A stretch of DNA of 64,000 bases, from positions 1 to 64,000 of the forward strand of contig NZ_FWZX01000025.1 in the NCBI RefSeq assembly GCF_900177295.1, given 5' to 3'. The position numbers and the translations under genes were made by a program. Position 1 is the stretch's first letter. Every line of letters begins with the position of its first letter. The notes below the pieces were generated by a model. The model saw only the letters and a list, made by a program, of their open reading frames with translations, was not told the DNA's origin and did no database searches. The stretch comes from Tistlia consotensis USBA 355. Lineage in GTDB: Bacteria > Pseudomonadota > Alphaproteobacteria > Kiloniellales > DSM-21159. Positions 52,553 through 60,289 of the stretch are shown one piece after another.

Positions 52553-54100
52553 CTACTTCCAGCTCGCCTGGGCGAAATGCGGGATCTCGTCCGAGGTCGG
52601 CGTGAAGTTCAGGTCGGAGGTGTAGGCGTAGGTGTAGGGGTAGGACCAGAGCGGCAGCCAGTAGGCCTGGTCGGCGATGCGGTGCAGCGCCTTGGAATAG
52701 GCCTCCTTGCGCACCGCCGGGTCGGTCGAGGTGTCGCCCTTGTCCAGCTCGGCCTTGACCTCGGCGTCGCCGTAGGTGTCGTCGGCGCCGCCGGTGAAGA
52801 ACACGCTGGTCGAGGCCGAGACGTCGCCGATCGAGTTCGAGCCCCAGGTCATGAAGGCCATCTTCGACTTGCCGGACCGGATCATGTCGCGGATCGCGGC
52901 GTACTTGCCGTAGTTCAGCGTCGCCTTGATGCCGACCTTGGCGAGGTCGCCGACCATCGCCTCGGCGAGGTCGCGGTTGCGGTAGCCGTTGAGCTGGATC
53001 TCGAAGCCGTCCGGATAGCCGGCCTCGGCGAGCAGCTTCTTGGCCAGCGCCGGATCGTAGTCGTAGTGCTTGACCGTCTGGTCGCAGCCGAACTGCTCCG
53101 GGAAGCAGGCGGTGTCGACGACCCGGGCGCCGCCGGCGAAGAGGTTGTCGACGATCGACTGGCGGTTGATCGCGTGGGCGATCGCCTGGCGCACCTTCAC
53201 GTTGGTCAGCGGGCTCGGCCCGGCCTTGCCGGCCGCGTCGAAGGTCAGGTAGCCGATACGCATCGTCTCGGCGTCCTTGACCGTCAGCTGCGGCATGGCG
53301 CGCAGGCTCTCGGCCTGGTCCTTGTCGACCTTCCAGATCCAGTCGACGCCGCCTGTCATCAGCTCGGCGAGCTGGGTGTTCTTGTCGGGGATGGTGCGCA
53401 TCACGATGTGGCCGATCTGCGGCTCGCCCTTGGGGCTGTCCTTGTAGTAGTTCGGATTGCGCTCGAAGGTGATCGACTCGCCCTTGACGATCTTGGTCAC
53501 CTTGTAGGGGCCGGTGCCGACAGGGGCGGCCTCCATGCCCTCGGCGCCGACCTTCTGGTAGTAGTCCTTGGGATAGATCGGCAGCGGGCTGGCCAGGAAC
53601 TCCAGGGCGGCCGGGAAGGGCGCCTTGAGGAACAGCCGGACCTTGTACTGGCCCAGCTTCTCGGCATGGTCGATCCAGGCGACCGATTCCCTGCTCTTGA
53701 CCTTCGCCTCGGGGCTCGGGAAGTAGCTGAGCGTGAAGACGACGTCGTCGGCGTCGAAGGGCTCGCCGTTCTGGAAGGTCACGCCCTGGCGCAGGTCGAA
53801 GTCGATGGTCGTGGCGTCGACCCACTTCCAGGAGGTCGCCAGGCCCGGCTCGTAGGCGCCGCTCTCGGGATCGCGGTAGATCAGCGTGTCCCAGATCAGG
53901 CGGCTCAGGATCACGCCGTCGCGGCTGGTGCTCTGGTAGAAGTTCACCGCCTCGACCTCCTGCTCCAGCGCGAAGGTCAGGGTGTCGTCGGCCTTGCCGG
54001 CGTGGGCCGGCGCGGGCGAGAGAGCCGTGGCGCCGAGCAGCATCACGCCGGAGAGCGCGAGCAGCGGCAGGCGACGGTAGGTACGGAGTTCCTTCGACAT
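52553..54100 (-). CDS. Periplasmic dipeptide/oligopeptide-type substrate-binding protein
   Basis: A 515-residue SBP_bac_5 protein with a Sec signal peptide (1-34, cleaved after APAHA). The core has SRLIWDTLIYRDPESGAYEPGLATSWKW-type N-terminal blocks, LRQGVTFQNGEPFDADDVVFTL and NPNYYKDSPKGEP. Members bind peptides, amides, opines, nickel or other ligands, so the ligand is open. It heads the nine-gene operon that continues to 44008 and is divergent from the IclR gene. Confidence 0.9.
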   Translation of the reverse strand: MSKELRTYRRLPLLALSGVMLLGATALSPAPAHAGKADDTLTFALEQEVEAVNFYQSTSRDGVILSRLIWDTLIYRDPESGAYEPGLATSWKWVDATTIDFDLRQGVTFQNGEPFDADDVVFTLSYFPSPEAKVKSRESVAWIDHAEKLGQYKVRLFLKAPFPAALEFLASPLPIYPKDYYQKVGAEGMEAAPVGTGPYKVTKIVKGESITFERNPNYYKDSPKGEPQIGHIVMRTIPDKNTQLAELMTGGVDWIWKVDKDQAESLRAMPQLTVKDAETMRIGYLTFDAAGKAGPSPLTNVKVRQAIAHAINRQSIVDNLFAGGARVVDTACFPEQFGCDQTVKHYDYDPALAKKLLAEAGYPDGFEIQLNGYRNRDLAEAMVGDLAKVGIKATLNYGKYAAIRDMIRSGKSKMAFMTWGSNSIGDVSASTSVFFTGGADDTYGDAEVKAELDKGDTSTDPAVRKEAYSKALHRIADQAYWLPLWSYPYTYAYTSDLNFTPTSDEIPHFAQASWK

Positions 54101-54171
54101 CCTCGTCTGTCTCCCAGTTTGCCAATCCGTTCCGCCCCGGTGCCGTATCGGACCGCCGACCCAGGGTCATT

Positions 54172-54188
54172 GTATCGCTGACCGATAC
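54172..54188. promoter_or_regulatory. Dyad operator between the peptide/amide operon and its IclR regulator
   Basis: GTATCG-CTGAC-CGATAC is a perfect inverted repeat in the 140-nt divergent intergenic region. Further half-sites GTATCG (54145-54150) and TTATCG (54192-54197) flank it. The position fits IclR control of both directions. Confidence 0.7.
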
Positions 54189-54240
54189 TTGTTATCGCTT
54201 TTCTGTGGCTTAGTTTCCACAACGGTCACCGAAGGTCAAC

Positions 54241-55077
54241 ATGGCGATAACGAAATCGGGAGGGGCAGCGGGCATGGCAGCGGAACCGACGGCGGACGGC
54301 GTGGAACGTGGCGAGGGCCTCTTCGTCGCCTCGGTCGAGCGGACGATGCGCGTGCTGGAGGCGGTGGCCGCGAACCAGGCGCCGATCGGGCTGACCGAGA
54401 TCGCCGCCGCCACCGGCTTCGGCAAGAGCGCGGTGCAGCGCCTGACCCACACCCTGACCAGCGTCGGCTACCTGGAGAAGGACCCGGCGACGCGCCGCTA
54501 CCGGATGACGGTGCGCGCGCTCGATCTCGCCCACGGCTTCCTGGTCACCGACCCGCTGATCAACGAGGGCCTGCTGCACCTGATCGACGCCAGCGAGCGC
54601 TGCGGCGAGACGGTCAACATGGGCAAGCTGGAGGGCACCGACTTCATCTACGTCGCGCGCCTGCCGGCGCACCGCATGAACGTCGCGGCGGCGCTGATCG
54701 GCCGGCGCCAGCCGGCCTACTGCGCCTCCGGCGGCCGGGCGATCATGTCGCTGCTGCCGCGCCAGGAGGTCGAGGCGCTGCTCGACGCCCGACCGCTGCG
54801 CGCGCTGACGCCCCTGACCACGACCGACCGCGGCCGCATCCTGGAGATCGTCGAGCAGGCGCGCCTGGAGGGCTTCTGCGCGACCAACCAGGAGGTGCTG
54901 CTCGGCGAGCTCGCGGTCTCGGCGCCGATCTCCGACCAGTTCGGCCGCCCGGTCGGCGCGGTGCAGAGCTCGGTCTCGACCGCCTCCTGGACCCTCGAGG
55001 CGGTGCGCGAGAAGCTGGCCCCCCAGGTCATGGAGGCCGCCCGCCTGATCTCCCGCCCGCGCCTCGCCAAGCGCTGA
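54241..55077 (+). CDS. IclR-family transcriptional regulator
   Basis: A 278-residue regulator. The N-terminal winged helix is at about 30-90 (SVERTMRVLEAVAANQAPI, LTEIAAATGFGKSAVQRLT) and the C-terminal effector-binding IclR domain at about 105-270 (SGGRAIMSLLPRQEVEALL, VSAPISDQFGRPVGAVQSSV). It is divergent from the nine-gene peptide/amide operon and probably responds to a substrate or intermediate of that pathway. The ATG at 54241 gives a rather long N-terminal tail; Met12 is an alternative. Confidence 0.9.
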   Translation: MAITKSGGAAGMAAEPTADGVERGEGLFVASVERTMRVLEAVAANQAPIGLTEIAAATGFGKSAVQRLTHTLTSVGYLEKDPATRRYRMTVRALDLAHGFLVTDPLINEGLLHLIDASERCGETVNMGKLEGTDFIYVARLPAHRMNVAAALIGRRQPAYCASGGRAIMSLLPRQEVEALLDARPLRALTPLTTTDRGRILEIVEQARLEGFCATNQEVLLGELAVSAPISDQFGRPVGAVQSSVSTASWTLEAVREKLAPQVMEAARLISRPRLAKR

Positions 55078-55205
55078 GCGGCGGCATGGCCGGGCTCCCC
55101 GGGGACGGTGCCGCAGGCCGGCCGTGCGAAAAGGCCGCTTCCGCCGGCAGGGTGCTTCGGGAAGGATCACCCGGCATGCCAGTCTTACCCGACCCCGCCG
55201 CCTGA

Positions 55206-56459
55206 ATGTCCGACGATCCGCCGAGCCCGCGACGGAGCCTCGCCGTGTTCCGGCACCGCGGCTTCCGCATCTACTGGAGCGCGCGGCTGCTGACCACGGC
55301 GGCGATGCAGTTCCTCAGCGTCGCGGTCGGCTGGTATGTCTACGACCTGACCCACGACCCGCTCGACCTCGGCCTGGTCGGGCTCTGCCAGTTCCTGCCC
55401 TTCCTGGCGCTGTTCTTCCTGACCGGGGCGGCGGCCGACCGCTTCGAGCGGCGGCGCATCATGGCGGTCTGCATCGGCCTGCAGCTCGTCTGCGTCTCGG
55501 CCATCGTGGCCCTGGTCGCGACCCGCACCGGAAGCGTGCTGCCGATCTTCGGCCTGCTGGTGCTGTTCGGCTCGGCGCGCGCCTTCTACGGCCCGGCCGA
55601 CCGGGCGATCACGCCGAACCTCGTTCCGACGGAGGAGCTGTCGACGGCGATCGCCTGGAACTCCTCGGGCTGGCAGTTCGTGGTGATCTGCGGGCCGGTG
55701 GTCGGCGGCCTGCTCTACGGCGTCGCGCCGGAGCTGCCCTTCGCGGCGGCCGGCGCCTTCTGGGCCCTGGCGCTGGTCCAGGTGCTGCGCATCCCGCCGG
55801 TGCCGCGCGCGACCGGCGCGGCCGGCGCGCTGAGCTGGCAGACCGTCAGCGCCGGCTTCCGCTACATCTGGCAGGAGAAGGTCGTGCTGGGCGCCATCAC
55901 CCTCGACCTCTTCGCCGTGCTGCTCGGCGGCGCCACGGCGCTGCTGCCGGCCTATGCCCGCGACATCCTGGCGGTCGGGCCGACCGGCCTCGGCCTGCTG
56001 CGCAGCGCGCCGGGCATCGGGGCCCTGGCCATGGCGCTGTTCCTGATCCGCCGGCCGATCCGCCAGTCGGCCGGCGTGCTGCTGTTCGTCGCGGTCGGCG
56101 GCTTCGGGCTCTTCACCTGCGTCTTCGGCCTGTCGACGGCGCCCGGGCTGTCGATCGGCGCCCTGGCCGCGATCGGCGCGCTCGACATGGTCAGCGTCTA
56201 CGTGCGCGAGACCCTGATCCAGGTCTGGACCCCGGACGCGCTGCGCGGCCGGGTCAATGCGGTCAACCTGGTGTTCATCGGCGCCTCCAACGAGCTCGGC
56301 GAGTTCCGTGCCGGCGTCATGGCGGCGCTGATCGGCGTCGTCCCGGCGGTCGTGGTCGGCGGCGCCGGCACCCTGCTGGTCGCGCTGGTCGCCTCGCGTC
56401 TCTTCCCCCAGCTGCGCCGGGTCGACCATCTCGACCGTCCGGAGGCGGAGGCCGCGTAG
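55206..56459 (+). CDS. Major facilitator superfamily transporter (EntS-like)
   Basis: A 417-residue protein with 12 predicted helices of the MFS_3/EntS type. Motifs are FRHRGFRIYWSARLLTTAA at the N-terminus, GAAADRFERRRIMAVCIG (loop 2-3) and the family-typical FYGPADRAITPNLVP and DALRGRVNAVNLVFIGASNELGEF. Relatives export siderophores or drugs. It follows the IclR gene after about 130 nt on the same strand; a functional link is possible but not shown. Confidence 0.88.
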   Translation: MSDDPPSPRRSLAVFRHRGFRIYWSARLLTTAAMQFLSVAVGWYVYDLTHDPLDLGLVGLCQFLPFLALFFLTGAAADRFERRRIMAVCIGLQLVCVSAIVALVATRTGSVLPIFGLLVLFGSARAFYGPADRAITPNLVPTEELSTAIAWNSSGWQFVVICGPVVGGLLYGVAPELPFAAAGAFWALALVQVLRIPPVPRATGAAGALSWQTVSAGFRYIWQEKVVLGAITLDLFAVLLGGATALLPAYARDILAVGPTGLGLLRSAPGIGALAMALFLIRRPIRQSAGVLLFVAVGGFGLFTCVFGLSTAPGLSIGALAAIGALDMVSVYVRETLIQVWTPDALRGRVNAVNLVFIGASNELGEFRAGVMAALIGVVPAVVVGGAGTLLVALVASRLFPQLRRVDHLDRPEAEAA

Positions 56460-56505
56460 GGGAGGATGCCGGACGCCGGACCGGGCGCTGCGGCGCCGGC
56501 GGTCC

Positions 56506-57120
56506 CTAGCGGGTGGCGACGGCGATGCCGCTGGCGATCAGGCAGCTGCCGGTGACGCGGCCGAACCAGCGCGCGACGCGCTCGCGCAGCAGCAGGCGGC
56601 GCGAGGCGGCGGCGAGGGCGGCGTAGCCGGTCAGCAGGCCGGCGATCACCGTGAAGGCGGTGCCGGCGACCAGGGCGACGTCGCCGCCGCCGAGCCGGCC
56701 GAGGTCGAGGAAGGCCGGCAGGAAGCCCAGGTAGAAGGCGATGACCTTCGGGTTGCCGAGGGTCAGCGCGAAGCCGCCGACGAAGGAAGCGGAGAGGGAG
56801 CGCGGCTTCGGCGCCGCGCCGCTGTCGGCGACGCGGGGCGGGCGGCGCCAGCACTGGACGCCCAGGAAGACCAGGTAGCCGGCGCCGGCCAGCCGCACCA
56901 GCAGGAACAGCTCGCCGAGCGTCTCGGCGAGCAGCGCCAGGCCGAAGACCGCGAGCAGCACGAAGACGACGTCGCCGAGGCCGACGCCGAGGGCCATGGC
57001 CGCGCCGGCGGCGAAGCCACGGCCGAGCGCCGTGCCAACCACGGCGGCCCAGCCCGGCCCGGGCGTCAGGCCGAGCAGGGTGAGGGCGAGCAGCAGGGCG
57101 AGCCAGCTTGCCAGCGTCAT
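56506..57120 (-). CDS. LysE/RhtB-family amino acid exporter
   Basis: A 204-residue membrane protein with six helices. The family motif TPGPGWAAVVGTALGRG is near residues 19-35, and the C-terminal half has GFALTLGNPKVIAFYLGFLP. Members export amino acids such as lysine, threonine or homoserine. It is convergent with the MFS gene and divergent from coxC. The start at 57120 gives the normal N-terminus. Confidence 0.87.
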   Translation of the reverse strand: MTLASWLALLLALTLLGLTPGPGWAAVVGTALGRGFAAGAAMALGVGLGDVVFVLLAVFGLALLAETLGELFLLVRLAGAGYLVFLGVQCWRRPPRVADSGAAPKPRSLSASFVGGFALTLGNPKVIAFYLGFLPAFLDLGRLGGGDVALVAGTAFTVIAGLLTGYAALAAASRRLLLRERVARWFGRVTGSCLIASGIAVATR

Positions 57121-57319
57121 GGCCGGACTATGGCGAGGCGTCGGCCCGACGCGCAACCCTTGAGCGTCGGCAGCCCGGGAGCTACCCTGTCGCCGGCCCC
57201 CCTCTGCGGGGGCGGACGGTCCGGCCCCGGGGTGCCGCCCTGGGGTGCCGGCCGTTCCCGGCGAGCGGCCCGACAGACGGCCGCGGCCGGTGCTGCCGGT
57301 GGGAGGACGCCCGGGCACG

Positions 57320-58513
57320 ATGATCGAGGTGCGTTACGACCCCTGGCTGGTCGCCGCGTCGGTCGCGGTCGCGGTCATGGCGGCCTTCACCTGCCTGCGC
57401 CTGACCAGCGGCCTCAGCGCGACCTCGACGGACGTCCGCAAGGCGCGCATCGCCGAGGCCGCGATCGCGCTCGGCGGCGGCATCTGGTCGATGCACTTCG
57501 TCGCCATGATGGCGGTGCAGCTCAACGTCGTGATCTTCTACGATCCCCTGCGGACGCTCGGCTCGGCGCTGATCGCCGTGCTGGTCACCGGTACGGCCCT
57601 GCTGCTGCTGCATTTCGGCGAACGTACGCCGGGGCGGATCGTCGTCGCCGGCTGCCTGACCGGCATCGGCATCGTGGCGATGCACTACCTCGGCATGTCG
57701 GCGATCACCGGCAACTGCCTGGTTGCCTTCGGGCCTTGGGGCGTCGCGCTGGCCTCGGCGATCGGCATCGGCGCCTCGATCCTGGCGATGGAGATGGCCT
57801 ATCGCAAGCGGACCCGGCGGGCGACGCTGACCGGCAGCGTCCTGCTCGGCCTCGCGGTCTCGGCCATGCACTATTCGGCGATGGCCTTCACGACCTTCCG
57901 CCTGACCGACAGCCCGAGCGTCACCGCGGTGCCGGCGCTGTCCCAGGGCAGCCTGGCGCTGATCGTGGCGCTCGCCGCCTTCGTGATCTGCGGCCTGTTC
58001 CTGCTGATGGCCGTGCCGGGCGAGATGTCGGCGGCGGACGCCGGGGACGTACGGCCCGAGGCGGCCGTCGGGCGGACGGCCCCGGCGAGGCTGGCGGAGC
58101 GCGTCGCGGCCCGGCTGCCCGACCAGTCGGCGGTCCTGTCGAAGGCCTTCGTGCGCGGCCGCCAGACGGCGGTCGCCCAGGTCACGCGCATTCCCTACGA
58201 GAAGGACAACACGATCCGCTTCCTGCCGAGCAGCGCGATCCTCGCCGTACGTGCCGAGGGCCACTACACGCGCATCCAGGACGCCCAGGGCGAGTTCTTC
58301 TGCCCCTGGTCGATCTCGCGCATCGAGGCGGCGCTCGATCCCGAGACCTTCCTGCGCACCCACCGCAGCTACCTGGTCAACCGCCAGCACATCAGCGGCT
58401 TCCGCAAGTCCGGCGACAAGGGCGCCTGCTTCCTGGGCGAGGGGACCGGCCTCGAGGTCCCGGTCAGCCGCGGCCGCCTGCAGCAGGTCGAGGCCCTGCT
58501 CGGCCTGACGTGA
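57320..58513 (+). CDS. coxC: CoxC/CoxH-like membrane regulator: MHYT sensor fused to LytTR DNA-binding domain
   Basis: A 397-residue protein. The N-terminal seven-helix MHYT domain (about 1-240) contains WSMHFVAMMA, GIVAMHYLGMSA and SAMHYSAMAF, the repeated Met-His motifs thought to bind metal and sense O2, CO or NO. After a linker, the C-terminal LytTR domain (about 290-395) shows ILAVRAEGHYTRIQD, FLRTHRSYLVNRQHI and VPVSRGRLQQVEALL. This fusion is the architecture of CoxC and CoxH of Oligotropha. It lies just upstream of coxMSL, whose promoter carries three LytTR-like direct repeats (58721-58770). Confidence 0.88.
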   Translation: MIEVRYDPWLVAASVAVAVMAAFTCLRLTSGLSATSTDVRKARIAEAAIALGGGIWSMHFVAMMAVQLNVVIFYDPLRTLGSALIAVLVTGTALLLLHFGERTPGRIVVAGCLTGIGIVAMHYLGMSAITGNCLVAFGPWGVALASAIGIGASILAMEMAYRKRTRRATLTGSVLLGLAVSAMHYSAMAFTTFRLTDSPSVTAVPALSQGSLALIVALAAFVICGLFLLMAVPGEMSAADAGDVRPEAAVGRTAPARLAERVAARLPDQSAVLSKAFVRGRQTAVAQVTRIPYEKDNTIRFLPSSAILAVRAEGHYTRIQDAQGEFFCPWSISRIEAALDPETFLRTHRSYLVNRQHISGFRKSGDKGACFLGEGTGLEVPVSRGRLQQVEALLGLT

Positions 58514-58520
58514 CTCGGTC

Positions 58521-58655
58521 TTTCCCTCTCCGCCCCGGGGGGCGGAGAGGGCAGGGAGAGGTGGGGCGGTCCACCTCGTCCGCGCTAGCCGGCTTCGACG
58601 TCCTTTTCCCCACCTCACCCCGACCCTCTCCGCCCCCCAGGGGCGGAGAGGGAGT
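58521..58655. repeat. Long extragenic palindrome, copy 4 (between coxC and coxM)
   Basis: It contains two perfect stem-loops: CCCTCTCCGCC/GGCGGAGAGGG (58524-58551, 6-nt loop) and a 13-bp stem CCCTCTCCGCCCC/GGGGCGGAGAGGG (58624-58652, 3-nt loop). Inverted CACCTC/GAGGTG segments lie between them. It is the same family as 22519-22685 and could separate coxC transcription from the coxM promoter. Confidence 0.85.
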
Positions 58656-58720
58656 GTCATCTGCGCCGCGCGTCGGAATGACGAAACAGCGACAGGGCCA
58701 ATGCACGCGCCACTCACTCT

Positions 58721-58770
58721 GCATTTCGTGCAATCCAGGCGCATTTCGTGAAAGGCGGCGGGCGTTCGTG
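58721..58770 (+). promoter_or_regulatory. Three direct repeats at exact 20-bp period upstream of coxM (putative LytTR/CoxC binding site)
   Basis: GCATTTCGTG occurs at 58721-58730 and again at 58741-58750, and GGCGTTCGTG at 58761-58770. All share TTCGTG. Twenty base pairs is two helical turns, so the sites face the same side of the DNA, as LytTR regulators require. The LytTR-type CO regulator RcoM, as I recall, recognises triplicate TTnnnG repeats before cox genes, and TTCGTG fits that. The block ends 105 nt before the coxM start. Confidence 0.7.
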
Positions 58771-58874
58771 CCTTTGTCCTTAAGGCGCGGCGGCCCGGGG
58801 TCATGCTCGATCGTCCCAAGCAAGCAACACGCGGCGCCAAGCCGCGGGACCGTCCAGGGAGGATCGAAGACAGC

Positions 58875-59738
58875 ATGATTCCCGGCTCGTTCGACTACCA
58901 CCGGCCGCGTACCCTCGAGGAGGCGGTCTCGCTGCTCGCCTCGCTCGGCGAGGAATCGCGCGTCGTCGCCGGCGGCCACAGCCTGATCCCGATGATGAAG
59001 CTGCGCATGGCCCTGCCGGAGCACCTCGTCGACCTGCAGGACGTCGCGGAGCTGAAGGGCATCCGCATTGACGGCTCCCAGATCACCATCGGCGCCATGA
59101 CCACCCAGGCGGAGATGATCGCCTCGGCGGAGCTGGCGAGGCTCTGCCCGATCCTGCGCGAGACCGCGTTGCAGATCGCCGACCCGCAGATCCGCAGCCT
59201 CGGCACGGTCGGCGGGAATGTCGCGAACGGAGATCCGGGCAACGACCTGCCGGGCCTGATGCAGGCGCTCGACGCCCGCTACCTCCTGCGCGGGCCGGGC
59301 GGCGAGCGCGAGCTGCCGGCGCGCGCCTTCTACGAGGGCCCCTTCACGACCGCGCTCGACCCGGGCGAGGTGCTGGCGGCAGTGCGGATCGCCGCGCCGG
59401 CGGCCGGCCACGGCTGGGCCTACGAGAAGCAGAAGCGCAAGATCGGCGACTACGCGACGGCCGCCGCCGCGGTGCTGCTGGAGCTCGAGGGCGGCACCTG
59501 CCGCAAGGCCTCGATCGCCCTGACCAACGTCGGCGACACGCCGCTGCTCGCCGAGGCCGCCGGCCGGGCCCTGGTCGGCACCGCGGTCGACGCGGCGGCG
59601 GTCAAGGCCGCGGCCGAGGCCGCGAAGGCGATCGCCGCGCCGGCCGAGGACGGCCGCGGGCCGCGCGCGTTCCGCGTCCACCTGACCGACGTGATGGTCA
59701 CCCGCGCCGTCGAGAAGGCCCGAAGCCGCGCCAGCTGA
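58875..59738 (+). CDS. coxM: Aerobic CO dehydrogenase medium (FAD) subunit
   Basis: A 287-residue flavoprotein subunit of form I CO dehydrogenase. FAD-binding motifs fall at the same positions as in Oligotropha CoxM: AGGHS at 32-36 and TVGG at 111-114. The start [11 protein letters not shown] is the family norm; a longer in-frame ATG at 58803 lacks family similarity. GGGAGGA lies upstream. It is first in coxM-S-L-D-E and takes electrons from CoxS to the quinone pool. Confidence 0.95.
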   Translation: MIPGSFDYHRPRTLEEAVSLLASLGEESRVVAGGHSLIPMMKLRMALPEHLVDLQDVAELKGIRIDGSQITIGAMTTQAEMIASAELARLCPILRETALQIADPQIRSLGTVGGNVANGDPGNDLPGLMQALDARYLLRGPGGERELPARAFYEGPFTTALDPGEVLAAVRIAAPAAGHGWAYEKQKRKIGDYATAAAAVLLELEGGTCRKASIALTNVGDTPLLAEAAGRALVGTAVDAAAVKAAAEAAKAIAAPAEDGRGPRAFRVHLTDVMVTRAVEKARSRAS

Positions 59739-59782
59739 GGCGGCGCCCTCCGAGCGCCGCATCCCCCTACCGGGAGCACTCC

Positions 59783-60289
59783 ATGTCGAAGATGCACGTC
59801 AAGATGACGGTCAACGGCCGGGCCGTCGAAGCCCTGGCCGAGCCGCGGACCCTGCTGATCCACTTCCTGCGCGAGGAGCTGGCGCTGACCGGCCCGCACA
59901 TCGGCTGCGACACCAGCCATTGCGGCGCCTGCACCGTCGACCTCGACGGCAAGTCGGTGAAGTCCTGCACGGTCTTCGTGGCCCAGGCCAACGGCGCCGA
60001 GGTCACGACCATCGAGGGCTTGGCCGCCGCCGACGGCAGCCTGCACCCGCTGCAGGAGGCCTTCCGCGAGCATCACGGCCTGCAGTGCGGCTTCTGCACG
60101 CCGGGCATGATCACCCGGGCCTACCGGCTGCTGCAGGAGAACCCGAACCCGAGCGAGGCGGAGATCCGCTTCGGCATCTCGGGCAACCTCTGCCGCTGCA
60201 CCGGCTACCAGAACATCGTCAAGGCGATCCAGGCGGCGGCGCAGCAGATGGCCGTCGCTACCACTGCCCCTGGGGAGGCCGCGGAATGA
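59783..60289 (+). CDS. coxS: Aerobic CO dehydrogenase small ([2Fe-2S]) subunit
   Basis: A 168-residue iron-sulfur subunit. The N-terminal cluster cysteines are at 42, 47, 50 and 62 and the C-terminal cluster cysteines at 102, 105, 137 and 139, exactly the Oligotropha CoxS numbering. It carries electrons from the Mo-Cu site in CoxL to FAD in CoxM. It lies 44 nt after coxM and overlaps coxL by 4 nt (ATGA). Confidence 0.95.
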   Translation: MSKMHVKMTVNGRAVEALAEPRTLLIHFLREELALTGPHIGCDTSHCGACTVDLDGKSVKSCTVFVAQANGAEVTTIEGLAAADGSLHPLQEAFREHHGLQCGFCTPGMITRAYRLLQENPNPSEAEIRFGISGNLCRCTGYQNIVKAIQAAAQQMAVATTAPGEAAE

